From Nitrosarchaeum sp. (GTDB taxonomy: Archaea > Thermoproteota > Nitrososphaeria > Nitrososphaerales > Nitrosopumilaceae), in assembly GCA_025699025.1 (NCBI GenBank), contig JAILWJ010000003.1, forward strand, positions 340,192 through 404,191: DNA of 64,000 nt. The letters are read 5' to 3'. Under the pieces are notes generated by a model. The model was given only the letters and a program-made list of their open reading frames with translations. It was not told the origin of the DNA and did not search any database. Shown one piece after another: positions 35,700-44,812 of the stretch. Each line of letters starts with the position of its first letter. The stretch's first letter is position 1. The translations under genes and the position numbers were made by a program.

Positions 35700-36056
35700 A
35701 TGGATTACGAAAAAATTTGTGACCAGATTTTAGAAATTGACAAGACAATAAGGTATGTAGGAGTTTACGACTATGGCGAGCTGTATGACAAAACAAGGAA
35801 GGGATTGAAAAGCTACCTAACAAGAGAAGAGACCGAGACAGCATTGTCACAGGCAGTCTATAGATGGTCCACTAGGAAAAAAACATCAGAGAAGATTGGC
35901 AAGCCGATTTATGCACTGGCAAAATATGAAAAGATTTATCGAATTACCGTCCCCATTGGTGGTGCAGGTTTGATTCTGATCAGTACAGAGATAGATGCAG
36001 ATATCAATAAAATCACAGACAAAGTCTTGGAGATTGTTATCAAATCTGAGGTTTGA
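35700..36056 (+). CDS. Small conserved-looking protein, unknown function
   Basis: 118 residues with no clear motif. It opens MDYEKICDQILEIDKTIRYV, has GVYDYGELYDKTRKGLKSYL, YRWSTRKKTSEKIGKPIYAL and a beta strand VPIGGAGLILISTE. Similar proteins occur as multi-copy families in marine ammonia-oxidising archaea, as I recall, without known function. The alternating helix-strand pattern suggests a compact alpha/beta sensor fold. Confidence 0.8.
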   Translation: MDYEKICDQILEIDKTIRYVGVYDYGELYDKTRKGLKSYLTREETETALSQAVYRWSTRKKTSEKIGKPIYALAKYEKIYRITVPIGGAGLILISTEIDADINKITDKVLEIVIKSEV

Positions 36057-36092
36057 AAAACTACTTTAATACAAAAATGATCCAAGAGAATC

Positions 36093-36557
36093 ATGGTAAA
36101 AATTCCAGATGAAATAAAGGATTTCATCGACGCACAGGGGATTTTTGCAGTAGGAACTGTAAATGGCAGCATAGCAAATGTTTCACCTAGAATATTCTTC
36201 AAAATTGAAGAAGATGCAATATACTGGCTTGATTTTTTCAAGCACAAGTCATTTAAGAATATGCAGACAAACCCGCTGGTAACTATTTCAGTTTTTAACA
36301 AAGAAGAGTTAAAGGGGTTTCAGTTCAGAGGAACCGTGACTTTCATTACAGACGAACCAACAAAATCCATTATAAAAAATTCTATAATCAAAAAAACGCT
36401 AGAGAAAAACAACTCAGAGAAAGTAAAGAAAATAAGCTACAAGGAAGCCCAGGTGATTCAATTTGAGCCAAAAGTATGCTATTCTCTGAATCCAGAAGAG
36501 TATACTGACATGTGCATTGGCTCAGACATTGATTCTACACAGTTGTTTCAAAAGTAA
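36093..36557 (+). CDS. Pyridoxamine-phosphate-oxidase-fold FMN-binding protein
   Basis: 154 residues with the split-barrel signature DAQGIFAVGTVNGSIANVSP, IYWLDFFKHKSFKNMQTNP and VFNKEELKGFQFRGTV. The family binds FMN (or F420 or heme) and covers flavin reductases and general stress proteins. The Arg-Phe-Phe core pattern favours FMN. Substrate unknown. Confidence 0.82.
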   Translation: MVKIPDEIKDFIDAQGIFAVGTVNGSIANVSPRIFFKIEEDAIYWLDFFKHKSFKNMQTNPLVTISVFNKEELKGFQFRGTVTFITDEPTKSIIKNSIIKKTLEKNNSEKVKKISYKEAQVIQFEPKVCYSLNPEEYTDMCIGSDIDSTQLFQK

Positions 36558-36590
36558 CCTATTAAATATTCAAACAATTTTTCACCGTTT

Positions 36591-36851
36591 ATGGATTTTC
36601 ATGTGTTTGATACATACGTCAAAGCCAAAGATGGCCGTACTATGCATTTTGATGTTGTAACTGACAAAAAAGAAACTGAAAAGGCAATAGCATACGCAAA
36701 AGAATGGCTAAAAACAATTGGCGAAGAAAATTCTACCGTAACTACAAACGAGTGTAGATTTTGTCATACTCAATCAGTACCAGACGACATGGAAATTGAG
36801 ATCATGACAAACGGATATTTCATTGCAAAGATGGAAGGCTGTCCAGAGTAA
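36591..36851 (+). CDS. DUF2024-type protein
   Basis: 86 residues with MDFHVFDTYVKAKDGRTMHFDV, AYAKEWLKTIGEENSTVT, ECRFCHTQSV and IMTNGYFIAKMEGCPE. Bacterial DUF2024 proteins share this order; function unknown. The single CxxC (ECRFC) plus the last Cys may bind a metal. Confidence 0.85.
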   Translation: MDFHVFDTYVKAKDGRTMHFDVVTDKKETEKAIAYAKEWLKTIGEENSTVTTNECRFCHTQSVPDDMEIEIMTNGYFIAKMEGCPE

Positions 36852-37721
36852 TCATTCCAACAAAGCCGCTCCAAAAACTCCTGCAGAATCACCCAGTTTG
36901 TTTTTTAGAATCGGAGTGTCCACGATATCAGAGAATACTTTGTCATATATGGAGTCCCTCCCATCAGAATATAGAAAATTGATGTTTGACAGCCCGCCAC
37001 CAAGAACTATGGCGTCAGGATCCAAGATATCAACCACATTTGCCATGCCAAACCCAAAGTTTTCAAGAAACTCGTCTTTCCATTGTTCAAAGTTGTCAGT
37101 TTCATTAGAACATATTATTTCAGGAATAGATTGTGGCATTCCTGTTAACTCAAACCATCTTTTTTCCAGTGCAGGACCGCTGATATAGGTTTCAACACAT
37201 CCATTTTTTCCGCAATAACATGTATTGCCATTCCGGTGCAAAGTATGGTGTCCCCATTCTCCTGCAATGTTGGTTCTGCCCTGATGCAACTTGCCATCAA
37301 TTACAATGCCACCACCTACACCAGTCCCCATAATTACTCCAAAAACAAGCCCATATCCTCTTGCAGCACCTAATGTAGCTTCGGCTTGAGCAAAACAATT
37401 AGCATCATTTTCTATGGAAACTTTTTTTTCCAATAGTTTCTGCAGGTCTTCTTTTAATGATTTTCCTATCAGCGACTGCGTATTACTGTTTTTAATCAAA
37501 CCAGTTTTTTTTGATATTGCGCCTGGTGTACACACGCCTAAAGAAAAGTCATCTATGTTTTGAGACAAGTCAGATACAAGTAATTTGATAGATTCCAAGA
37601 TTTCCTGATAGTTATTTTTTGGAGTCAGAACTCTCTTTCTTTGAATTGTTTGCAGCTTCTCATCTAAGAGAATACCTTCTGTTTTGGTTCCGCCAAGATC
37701 TATGCCGATTTTGTACAACAA
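36852..37721 (-). CDS. ROK-family sugar kinase
   Basis: 289 residues. ATP-binding IGIDLGGTKTEGILLDEKL, sugar-binding ENDANCFAQAEATLG, and the ROK zinc motif GEWGHHTLHRNGNTCYCGKNGC with YISGPALE following. The family phosphorylates glucose, N-acetylmannosamine or fructose. With phosphoglucosamine mutase in the window, a glucokinase-type role feeding sugar phosphates is the simplest view. It ends directly after the DUF2024 gene, tail to tail. Confidence 0.9.
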   Translation of the reverse strand: MLYKIGIDLGGTKTEGILLDEKLQTIQRKRVLTPKNNYQEILESIKLLVSDLSQNIDDFSLGVCTPGAISKKTGLIKNSNTQSLIGKSLKEDLQKLLEKKVSIENDANCFAQAEATLGAARGYGLVFGVIMGTGVGGGIVIDGKLHQGRTNIAGEWGHHTLHRNGNTCYCGKNGCVETYISGPALEKRWFELTGMPQSIPEIICSNETDNFEQWKDEFLENFGFGMANVVDILDPDAIVLGGGLSNINFLYSDGRDSIYDKVFSDIVDTPILKNKLGDSAGVFGAALLE

Positions 37722-37747
37722 TGATGAGAATAGTTTGCTTAAGAGAT

Positions 37748-39370
37748 TTATCCCATACGAGGCATGCCGCCTCCACCTGGACCGCCAGATACTGCAATAA
37801 CATCGTCTATTCTAAGGATCATACATGCTGCCTCTGTTGCAGATTTTATTATTTGTTCTTTGACTACAATTGGCTCTACGACGTCAATTGCAAGCATGTC
37901 TGCAATCTTTGTATTTCTTGCGTCAATTCCAGTCCATTTTTTTCCTTGGTTTTGTTTTGCTCTGAGGTTGGCCATTGTATCTATGGGATCCATTCCAGCG
38001 TTTTCAGCAATTGTCAAAGGAATTGTCTCCAATGCTTCAGCATATTTTTTTATTGCAAGTTGTTCACGTCCGTCAAAACTATCTGCCCAGTCCTTGAGAA
38101 GAGATGCAGCATATGATTCAGGTGCACCGCCTCCGGCAACAATTTCTGGTTTCTCAATTACGTCCTTTACTACCATCAAAGAGTCATGAATGGAACGATC
38201 TACCTCATCAATTACTCTTTGGGATCCACCTCTGATCAAAAGTGTTACGGATTGCGGATGTTTGCATCCTTCAATGAAAACCCATTTGTCAGATTCAACC
38301 TTCTTTTGATGAACCAAGTCTGCAATACCCAAGTCTTTCTCCGAGAGATCATCCAAGTTTGAAATTACACGTCCGCCTGTTGCTTTCCCAAGTTTAATCA
38401 TGTCGCTTTCTTTTACACGACGAACTGCCAAAATTCCATGTTTTGCAAGATAGTGTTGAGCAATGTCATCAATTCCTTTTTGACAGATCAAAACATTTGT
38501 TCCAACAGAATGTAGCTTGTCAACCATTGTTTTGAGCATTCTGTTCTCTTCTTCCAAAAACATCTGCATTTGTGTAGGATCTGTAATTCTAATCTCCGAA
38601 CTCATCTCAGTTTTTTCAATTTCAAGTGCAGAGTTTAATAGTGCGATCTTTGCATTTTCAATTTTTGTTGGCATTCCGCTGTGAACAATTTCTTTATCCA
38701 AAACAATTCCTTTAACAATTTGAGTGTCCTGGATAGAGCCTCCCGCCTTTTTTTCAACCTTGATGTTTTCAAGATCTACCGAATAAACTTCGCCTTTTTT
38801 GGTAGCGATTTTCAAAATTGCATCAACAACAATCTTAGAGAGAATGTCGCTATCCTCTGAGATTAGTTTTGACTGCATACTTGTAACTGCAATTTTTAAA
38901 AGGGACTCACTGTCATCAGGTTTGATTTTCTTTGCCATCTCAGAATAAATTTCCAATGTCTTTTCAGCAGCTGCCTGATATCCTTCAACAATGACTGATG
39001 AATGGACGTCTTTTTTGAGTAGCTCTTCTGCCTTTGCCAGCAGTGCTCCTCCAAAAACTACCGAAGATGTAGTTCCATCACCCACTTCATTATCGACGGT
39101 TTTTGCAATCTCAACCATCATTTTTGCGGCTGGGTGCTGAACATCAATTTCTTTTAGGATAGTCGCGCCATCGTTTGTAATAGTAACGTCACCTAAGGAA
39201 TCAACCAACATCTTGTCCAAACCTCTTGGACCTAAACTGCTTCTTACTAATTCAGCAACTAGTTTTGCAGCAGCAATATTGTTGTGTTGAGCATCCTTAC
39301 CTTTTTGTTGTAAGGCACTCTCTTTTAGGACTAGAACTGGTCCATTTGGTCCTTGCTGAATTGATGCCAT
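37748..39370 (-). CDS. ths: Thermosome (group II chaperonin) subunit
   Basis: 540 residues. ATP-site motifs [21 protein letters not shown] and [16 protein letters not shown], equatorial [36 protein letters not shown] and a Gly/Met-rich tail [12 protein letters not shown]. It folds proteins in a double ring and is probably one of several subunits. Preceded by a TATA box (39401-39411). Confidence 0.96.
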   Translation of the reverse strand: MASIQQGPNGPVLVLKESALQQKGKDAQHNNIAAAKLVAELVRSSLGPRGLDKMLVDSLGDVTITNDGATILKEIDVQHPAAKMMVEIAKTVDNEVGDGTTSSVVFGGALLAKAEELLKKDVHSSVIVEGYQAAAEKTLEIYSEMAKKIKPDDSESLLKIAVTSMQSKLISEDSDILSKIVVDAILKIATKKGEVYSVDLENIKVEKKAGGSIQDTQIVKGIVLDKEIVHSGMPTKIENAKIALLNSALEIEKTEMSSEIRITDPTQMQMFLEEENRMLKTMVDKLHSVGTNVLICQKGIDDIAQHYLAKHGILAVRRVKESDMIKLGKATGGRVISNLDDLSEKDLGIADLVHQKKVESDKWVFIEGCKHPQSVTLLIRGGSQRVIDEVDRSIHDSLMVVKDVIEKPEIVAGGGAPESYAASLLKDWADSFDGREQLAIKKYAEALETIPLTIAENAGMDPIDTMANLRAKQNQGKKWTGIDARNTKIADMLAIDVVEPIVVKEQIIKSATEAACMILRIDDVIAVSGGPGGGGMPRMG

Positions 39371-39400
39371 TAAGATTCAGCATCAATCCCCTGCATCCCC

Positions 39401-39411
39401 CTTTTTAATAT
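39401..39411 (-). promoter_or_regulatory. TATA box of the thermosome gene
   Basis: TATTAAAAAG on the minus strand, about 36 nt before the ATG, giving a leader of about 10 nt. It overlaps the end of the adenine-deaminase intergenic gap. Confidence 0.5.
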
Positions 39412-39414
39412 TAC

Positions 39415-41178
39415 TTACTTGATCGGATGGATGTAAGATCTATTTTTCACATCAATTATCCCACTAGAAAGAATTCTTACTGATGGAAGAGCCAAAAATG
39501 GCAAGAATAGCGGGATCAAGTGCGGTCGCAGAAATTTGCATCCAGAATCAACTATCGAGTCAGTTATTTTCTCAAAATTAGATGAGACATCATCAAATGA
39601 ATCAGTAGATACGATTCCTCCAAGGTTTAACGGAAGAAAAGCCAAGATCTTTCCTGATTTTACGACTATCATGCCTCCCTGACTTTTTACGAGTGTATTT
39701 GATGCAATTGCCATATCAGAATCATTTGAACCAATCACAATCAGGTCATTTTCATGAAAGCTCCATGTAGAGGCAAACGCGCCAATGTCTGCACCAAAGT
39801 TCTCAAGAAATCCAATGGAGTGTTTTTTTGTTCCATGAATCCTGTCAAAAGCTGCTACCTTCCATACATCAGCATCATAAGAGGCCAATACATTTCCATC
39901 CTTGACATTTAATTTTGCTTCTCCAAGTTTTGTTATGATCTCAGTTTGCATAAAGATGGTATTTACGTCAACTTGACTCTTTTTGGATTCAACAGTAAAG
40001 TCATTTGGAGAAAACTTTCTTAATTTTACCGTGTTTTTGATCCATTTTGAAATTGGTTTTTTCTTTATTTTTGTTGCAAGTGTTCCATTTGAAACAACTA
40101 GTTTGCCTCCGACAAATACTTCAGAAGGTCTAATTGATTTCAAGTCATCAAAGACAAGAATGTCTGCTAATTTGCCCGGGGCAATTCCTCCCAGATCTCT
40201 GTTCATGCCGTAATAATCAAAGCAGTTTTTTGAGGCCATTGTAATTGCATCTATCGGTTCCAATCCCAGAGAGATTGCTTCCCTAACACAATGATCAATG
40301 TGACCATACTTTGACATGTCCAACGGATCCAAACCGTCAGAACAAAACATCAACTGACCAAGATATGTCCCATGAGACATTACACGCGGGATGATCTCTT
40401 TTAAATCACGTCTTATGGAACCTTCCCGAATCATTATCCACATTCCCAAACGCAATCTCTCTAGAACTTGATCAAAATTGATTGGCTCATGACACGACAA
40501 TATTCCAGATGACACATACGCGTTGAGCTTTTTCTCACTTGCTCCAGCTGTGTGTCCATTAATTATGCAGTCAGCCTCTAGCATTGATGAGAGTGATTTC
40601 ATGGTATTTGGATCACGTAGTGTGACTTTGGTCCATGAGAAAACTTCACCCAATCCCAGTACGTGTGGATGTTTTATTGCAGTCTTTTGCTCAGATAGAG
40701 ACATTGTTTTGCTGTTGCTAAATTTGCCATCTACTGGCAAGCCACCTGGAACTACCTGGAATATTCTAATTGGCAAGTCCTCACCAAGTTTTAGAAATTC
40801 TTGAAACCCTTTGTTCCCCCCAACGCTGACAATGTCTATAGGATCAGAAAAAAGAGATGTCACTCCACAAAGAAGTGATCTCTTGGCAAGCTCTGAGGGC
40901 AATACAAACTGATCAATGTGTATGTGCGGATCTGCAAATCCCGGAGAAACAAATTTTTCTTTAACATCAACAACGCAAGTGTTTGTTCCAATGGTATGGT
41001 TGGCATCCGGTCCAACATACGCTATTCTGTCTTTGATTATCGCAATCTGCGTTTTTGGAATAGTTTCTCGGGTGTATACAGAGATCATGGTGCAATTTTT
41101 CAAAACTAGATCGGCTTTTCTGTCTCCCATTGCAACAGAGTTTAATGACGAGATCGAATTTGCTAGGCTCGAAGTCAC
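39415..41178 (-). CDS. ade: Adenine deaminase
   Basis: Converts adenine to hypoxanthine and ammonia in purine salvage. 587 residues of the amidohydrolase family: FVSPGFADPHIHIDQFVLP (metal His-x-His), VLGLGEVFSWTKVTL, INGHTAGASEKKLNAYVSSG, FCSDGLDPLDMSKYGHIDH and a C-terminal domain with MAIASNTLVKSQGGMIVVKSG. Ammonia released would be useful to an ammonia oxidiser. Start ATG at 41178 is plausible; an ATG 16 codons on (41130, AMGDRKAD) is possible. Confidence 0.9.
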   Translation of the reverse strand: MTSSLANSISSLNSVAMGDRKADLVLKNCTMISVYTRETIPKTQIAIIKDRIAYVGPDANHTIGTNTCVVDVKEKFVSPGFADPHIHIDQFVLPSELAKRSLLCGVTSLFSDPIDIVSVGGNKGFQEFLKLGEDLPIRIFQVVPGGLPVDGKFSNSKTMSLSEQKTAIKHPHVLGLGEVFSWTKVTLRDPNTMKSLSSMLEADCIINGHTAGASEKKLNAYVSSGILSCHEPINFDQVLERLRLGMWIMIREGSIRRDLKEIIPRVMSHGTYLGQLMFCSDGLDPLDMSKYGHIDHCVREAISLGLEPIDAITMASKNCFDYYGMNRDLGGIAPGKLADILVFDDLKSIRPSEVFVGGKLVVSNGTLATKIKKKPISKWIKNTVKLRKFSPNDFTVESKKSQVDVNTIFMQTEIITKLGEAKLNVKDGNVLASYDADVWKVAAFDRIHGTKKHSIGFLENFGADIGAFASTWSFHENDLIVIGSNDSDMAIASNTLVKSQGGMIVVKSGKILAFLPLNLGGIVSTDSFDDVSSNFEKITDSIVDSGCKFLRPHLIPLFLPFLALPSVRILSSGIIDVKNRSYIHPIK

Positions 41179-41247
41179 AGAACATGTTTGATTTTGCGCC
41201 TATTATAGATTCAATGCTTAAATTACCGTTGAAGTGGTTTTTTTGAT

Positions 41248-41529
41248 ATGAACATACCCAAGACCATTAGAAAGTATTGTGCAAAATGTAAGACACATAC
41301 TGAACAAAAGGTCTCCATTTACAAGGCAGGCAAGAGACGCGGTTCTGCCAGGGGTGAACGCAGGCATGCAGAAAGAAAACAAGGGTATGGTGGACAGAAA
41401 TTCCCAAAACTTGCCAAGCCTGCAAAAGTTACAAAGAAAGTTACTCCCATTATGACTTGTACCGTATGTAAAAAGAAATACAATAAACCAGGCATTAGAA
41501 TTAAGAAATTCGAGTTGGTGGCAGCATGA
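41248..41529 (+). CDS. rpl44e: 50S ribosomal protein L44e
   Basis: 93 residues with the zinc ribbon YCAKCKTHTEQKV and TCTVCKKKYN, and the basic GKRRGSARGERRHAERKQGY core. First gene of the L44e-S27e pair and overlapping rps27e by 4 nt. Confidence 0.95.
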   Translation: MNIPKTIRKYCAKCKTHTEQKVSIYKAGKRRGSARGERRHAERKQGYGGQKFPKLAKPAKVTKKVTPIMTCTVCKKKYNKPGIRIKKFELVAA

Positions 41530-41723
41530 AGAAAGATCATATCGAGATTCCAAAGCCTTCAAGCAAGTTTCAAAAAGTCAACTGCAATGAGTGTGGCGAA
41601 CTACAAGTCGTATATTCTCATGCATCACAGTTGGTTGCATGCAATTCCTGTGGAAATACCATAGCAGAGCCAACTGGTTCAAAAGCAAAAATTAATGGCA
41701 AGGTCTCAGGCACTGCCGAGTAA
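41526..41723 (+). CDS. rps27e: 30S ribosomal protein S27e
   Basis: 65-residue zinc-ribbon protein: VNCNECGELQVVYSHASQLV and ACNSCGNTIAEPTGSKAKI. The ATG overlaps the L44e stop by 4 nt. Its last 18 nt overlap the convergent cobY, tail to tail. Confidence 0.95.
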   Translation: MKKDHIEIPKPSSKFQKVNCNECGELQVVYSHASQLVACNSCGNTIAEPTGSKAKINGKVSGTAE

Positions 41724-42290
41724 GTCATAGTCTTCTTTTGTATTTAGATTGAATCCAACTCTCCTGTCATCAAAGATGACATAGTTTTCACGTATTTCTG
41801 CTAAATTAGAAATTCCTTGTGCATTGACTAGCGATATGCCGGTATAGCAGCATTGTTGGTTATCAAAAACAACTTCATATTTTGAAGAGATTTTTAGTGA
41901 CTTGAGAAAATTTTTTGTAACAAGAATGCTGGTCCATGTATTGTCAGAGTCATATTGTTTGACAATGTTTTTTATTATTTCCCCGTCCAAAAGCGGCAAA
42001 TCACCAGAAGTAACAAAAACAGAATCGCTAACAGACTGTAAAAAGAGATTCAGATCTTGCACGTATCCACTTCCAGAAGAATCAAACAGCTCGATTTGGT
42101 GTTTTAGCAGTAGCTTTCTTGTTTCCGGTGAATTGTTACTTGTAATTGCAACAATTCTTGAAAAGCAGTTTGATGCTTTCAAGGCATCAACAACATTAAG
42201 AATTATTGGTTTTTTGTGTTCTAGTAGCATTTTTTCCTTATCAAGATGCATCCGACTTCCTTTGCCACCCGCCATAACAACCCCAATCAT
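41706..42290 (-). CDS. cobY: Adenosylcobinamide-phosphate guanylyltransferase, CobY type
   Basis: Adds GMP to adenosylcobinamide phosphate (archaeal substitute for bifunctional CobU). 194 residues with the nucleotidyltransferase motif GVVMAGGKGSRMHLDKEKMLL, FVTSGDLPLLDGEIIKN and DRRVGFNLNTKEDYDLL. Last gene of the operon, with a 4-nt overlap to CobS. Confidence 0.88.
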   Translation of the reverse strand: MIGVVMAGGKGSRMHLDKEKMLLEHKKPIILNVVDALKASNCFSRIVAITSNNSPETRKLLLKHQIELFDSSGSGYVQDLNLFLQSVSDSVFVTSGDLPLLDGEIIKNIVKQYDSDNTWTSILVTKNFLKSLKISSKYEVVFDNQQCCYTGISLVNAQGISNLAEIRENYVIFDDRRVGFNLNTKEDYDLLGSA

Positions 42291-43012
42291 ATCGAAACAA
42301 AAATTAGAATAGAGGCAAGTCTAGTAAGCTCATTAATAGCGCCAAGAACATCACCCGTAATCCCTCCAAAACTGCGTGCAGACATCCCTACCAGAAAGAG
42401 AGTCAATGCTATGCCACTGCCAAAAATTACCAATCCCGCTCCCCCTCCAAGTAATACAAGCGGAATTATTGTTATGATAGATGCCGCTACAAGCTTCTTT
42501 CTGTTTTTCATCAGATCTACAAAAGGCGAGTTTGAGCCCAACGAGGCAGATTTTCCTATGCTTGCCATCAATACCATAGAGAACTTGGCCAATATCTCGC
42601 TCAACAATATTGCCAAAAAGAGCTGATATCCAGTGGCCAAAGACAATGCGATGATCAATCCCACCACATACAACACAACTGCCACAATTCCTGCAGAGCC
42701 TGTCGAGATATCCTTCATCGCTTCAAGCTTCTTTTCTTTGGTACCTTTGACCATCAGCCCATCAGCAAAGTCTGCCAATCCATCTGTATGATGTATTCCA
42801 GTTATAATGGCAAGAGATACAACAACTAAGAGTCCCACAATCAATGGATCCAAAAATATAGACAGGCCAAATCCGACAGAACCCACAATCAGACCAATTA
42901 CAATACCAACTATCGGAAAAATGTACATGTATCTTGCTGTCGTCTCAAGATTTGAATTTCCTGCAGGAAGTACTGTTAGAAATGAAAAAACTGAACCTAT
43001 TTCTTTAAGCAT
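42287..43012 (-). CDS. cobS: Cobalamin synthase
   Basis: Joins adenosyl-GDP-cobinamide to alpha-ribazole at the membrane. About 241 residues, highly hydrophobic with several membrane helices, and the family HHTDGLADFADGLMVKGTKE (acid-rich substrate loop). The ATG at 43012 is preferred over a TTG at 43027 because it reduces the overlap with cbiB to 8 nt. Confidence 0.92.
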   Translation of the reverse strand: MLKEIGSVFSFLTVLPAGNSNLETTARYMYIFPIVGIVIGLIVGSVGFGLSIFLDPLIVGLLVVVSLAIITGIHHTDGLADFADGLMVKGTKEKKLEAMKDISTGSAGIVAVVLYVVGLIIALSLATGYQLFLAILLSEILAKFSMVLMASIGKSASLGSNSPFVDLMKNRKKLVAASIITIIPLVLLGGGAGLVIFGSGIALTLFLVGMSARSFGGITGDVLGAINELTRLASILIFVSI

Positions 43013-43976
43013 GGAGCCACCAACCAAGATAAGACAAGGCCAAGATCATTGGGACAACAATAAGGCTGGAGAAAATTACCACAGTTACCTTCATCAGAGT
43101 TATAGCTGATCTTATATGATCAATTGAAAACGAGACATCGCCATCACCAAGTGAATAATGACCAATTTTTTCAAATCGTTTTCCAAGTGCACCTGCAATT
43201 GCTGCCATTGGATAACCCGCATTGGGACTTTCTGTCTTTCTCCCGTCGCGTATCATTATTTCGTATGATTTTTTCCAGTCATTTTTAAGAATCATTGCAC
43301 TTAGAATCATAGTCAGTGCAGTAAGCCTTGAGGGAATGTAATTTAGCAGCTTGTCACAGTTTGCACCAAACCACCCAATGTCTTTGAAGATTTCAGTTTT
43401 ATAACCAATCATAGAATCTGCAGTGTTGACAACTCTGTAAACAAATGCACCTGGAATGCCAAACAATCCAAAGTAGAACAAAGGACCAGTTATCCCATCT
43501 ACGGTATTCTCGCTGATACTTTCTATCACGCCTGAAATTACGTGGTTTTTATCCAAATTCTTTGTGTTCCTCTTGACAACCATCGATAAGTTGTCTCTGG
43601 CAGAAGCCATATCATCATGTTGCAAACTATGAACCACTGCCATTGCATGTTTTTCCATCCCTTTTACAGCAATAGTTGTCTTTAACAAAATTGCTCCGAT
43701 AACAACTGTAGCTATCACTGAAAAGATCTCAACTGTGATCAGATTCAGTCCAACATCTATCAAAAGCAAAAACAAGACAACAGTCCCAGTCGAGATCAAA
43801 ATTACAAAAACACCCAGAATCTTTTCAAATGTATGTGATGTGTTTTTGAATGCAGTGATCAATTTGGCAATCAATCTGCCGATCCACACGGTAGGATGAA
43901 ATTTGTTTTTTGGATCTCCAAATAAAAAATCCAATCCCAACGCAAAAAATACAACCAAAATGGATTCTATTATCAT
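43005..43976 (-). CDS. cbiB: Adenosylcobinamide-phosphate synthase
   Basis: Adds the aminopropanol phosphate arm to cobyric acid. 323 residues of multi-pass membrane protein with FALGLDFLFGDPKNKFHPTV, ENTVDGITGPLFYFGLFGIP and DGRKTESPNAGYPMAAIAGALG. Overlaps cbiP by 4 nt upstream and cobS by 8 nt downstream. Confidence 0.92.
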   Translation of the reverse strand: MIIESILVVFFALGLDFLFGDPKNKFHPTVWIGRLIAKLITAFKNTSHTFEKILGVFVILISTGTVVLFLLLIDVGLNLITVEIFSVIATVVIGAILLKTTIAVKGMEKHAMAVVHSLQHDDMASARDNLSMVVKRNTKNLDKNHVISGVIESISENTVDGITGPLFYFGLFGIPGAFVYRVVNTADSMIGYKTEIFKDIGWFGANCDKLLNYIPSRLTALTMILSAMILKNDWKKSYEIMIRDGRKTESPNAGYPMAAIAGALGKRFEKIGHYSLGDGDVSFSIDHIRSAITLMKVTVVIFSSLIVVPMILALSYLGWWLHA

Positions 43977-44812
43977 TTGATCATTCTCTCAATTTCTTTG
44001 ATATTCAAATTTTTATTTACAAATTTGCCTAGTTTATCAATTTCAGAGTCCATTTTGTCAATGTTTTTTCTGCTCCAGACCATATCTTTTGCTTTTACAT
44101 TTAGTGAATCTTCCTCAGGTAGATCAAAATTAAACATTGGTATCACACCCAGTACTGATCTTTTTGTTTTTTCTTTGATTTTTTTGAATCCTGGCTTTAA
44201 GAGAGTCACATCTCCTCTGAACTTGTTTATCACAAAGCCCTTGACAAGTTTTCGGTATTTGCCGTCAAGAAGTGCCATAGTACCTACAATGCTTGCAAAA
44301 GAACCGCCTCTGTCAATATCAGTTATCAGTAATACAGGAGCTTTTACCATTTGAGCCATCTTCATATTGGCAATGTCAAATTTTTCAAGATTAATCTCTG
44401 CAGGCGAGCCGGCACCCTCCAAGATTACAAGATCATGGTTTTGTTGCAAACGCGCAAGGGATTCTGTGGCCAATAGCATGCCTCTCGTTCGCACAAATTT
44501 TTGATAGTATTCTGTAGCATGCATTTTCCTGAATTTTTTTCCATGTATGTATACAGTGCTGTAGTAATTACCAAGTGGCTTTAACAGAAGCGGATTAAGA
44601 TCAGGCGTGATTTGACATCGTGCAGCTATTGCCTGTAGTGCCTGTGCGCGAGATATCTCAAAGTCTTTTCCAATATATGAAAAATTGGACATGTTTTGAG
44701 ATTTGAAGGGAGCAACAGAGTAACCCTTGTCAGAAAAAATCCTGCACAGTGCCGCAACCAGAGTGGTTTTTCCCGCACCAGACGAGGTTCCTTGTATCAT
44801 CAGGGATGTCAT
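43973..44812 (-). CDS. cbiP: Cobyric acid synthase CbiP/CobQ without glutaminase domain
   Basis: Amidates adenosylcobyrinic diamide to cobyric acid. 279 residues instead of about 490. The ATP part is complete: LMIQGTSSGAGKTTLVAALC, APFKSQNMSNFSYI, ILEGAGSPAEINLEKFDIAN, LITDIDRGGSFASIVG, GFVINKFRGD and DLPEEDSLNV. After residue 240 a helical tail (about 35 residues) replaces the class I glutaminase, and no Cys-His-Glu motif follows. The next gene overlaps by 4 nt, so no remnant could be downstream. It may use free ammonia or a separate glutaminase. Confidence 0.85.
   Translation of the reverse strand: MTSLMIQGTSSGAGKTTLVAALCRIFSDKGYSVAPFKSQNMSNFSYIGKDFEISRAQALQAIAARCQITPDLNPLLLKPLGNYYSTVYIHGKKFRKMHATEYYQKFVRTRGMLLATESLARLQQNHDLVILEGAGSPAEINLEKFDIANMKMAQMVKAPVLLITDIDRGGSFASIVGTMALLDGKYRKLVKGFVINKFRGDVTLLKPGFKKIKEKTKRSVLGVIPMFNFDLPEEDSLNVKAKDMVWSRKNIDKMDSEIDKLGKFVNKNLNIKEIERMIK

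Noticed and set aside
43973-44812. Frameshift as the cause of the short CbiP
   Set aside because: The reading frame ends with an intact tail and cbiB starts inside its stop codon; no glutaminase motif is found in any frame nearby.
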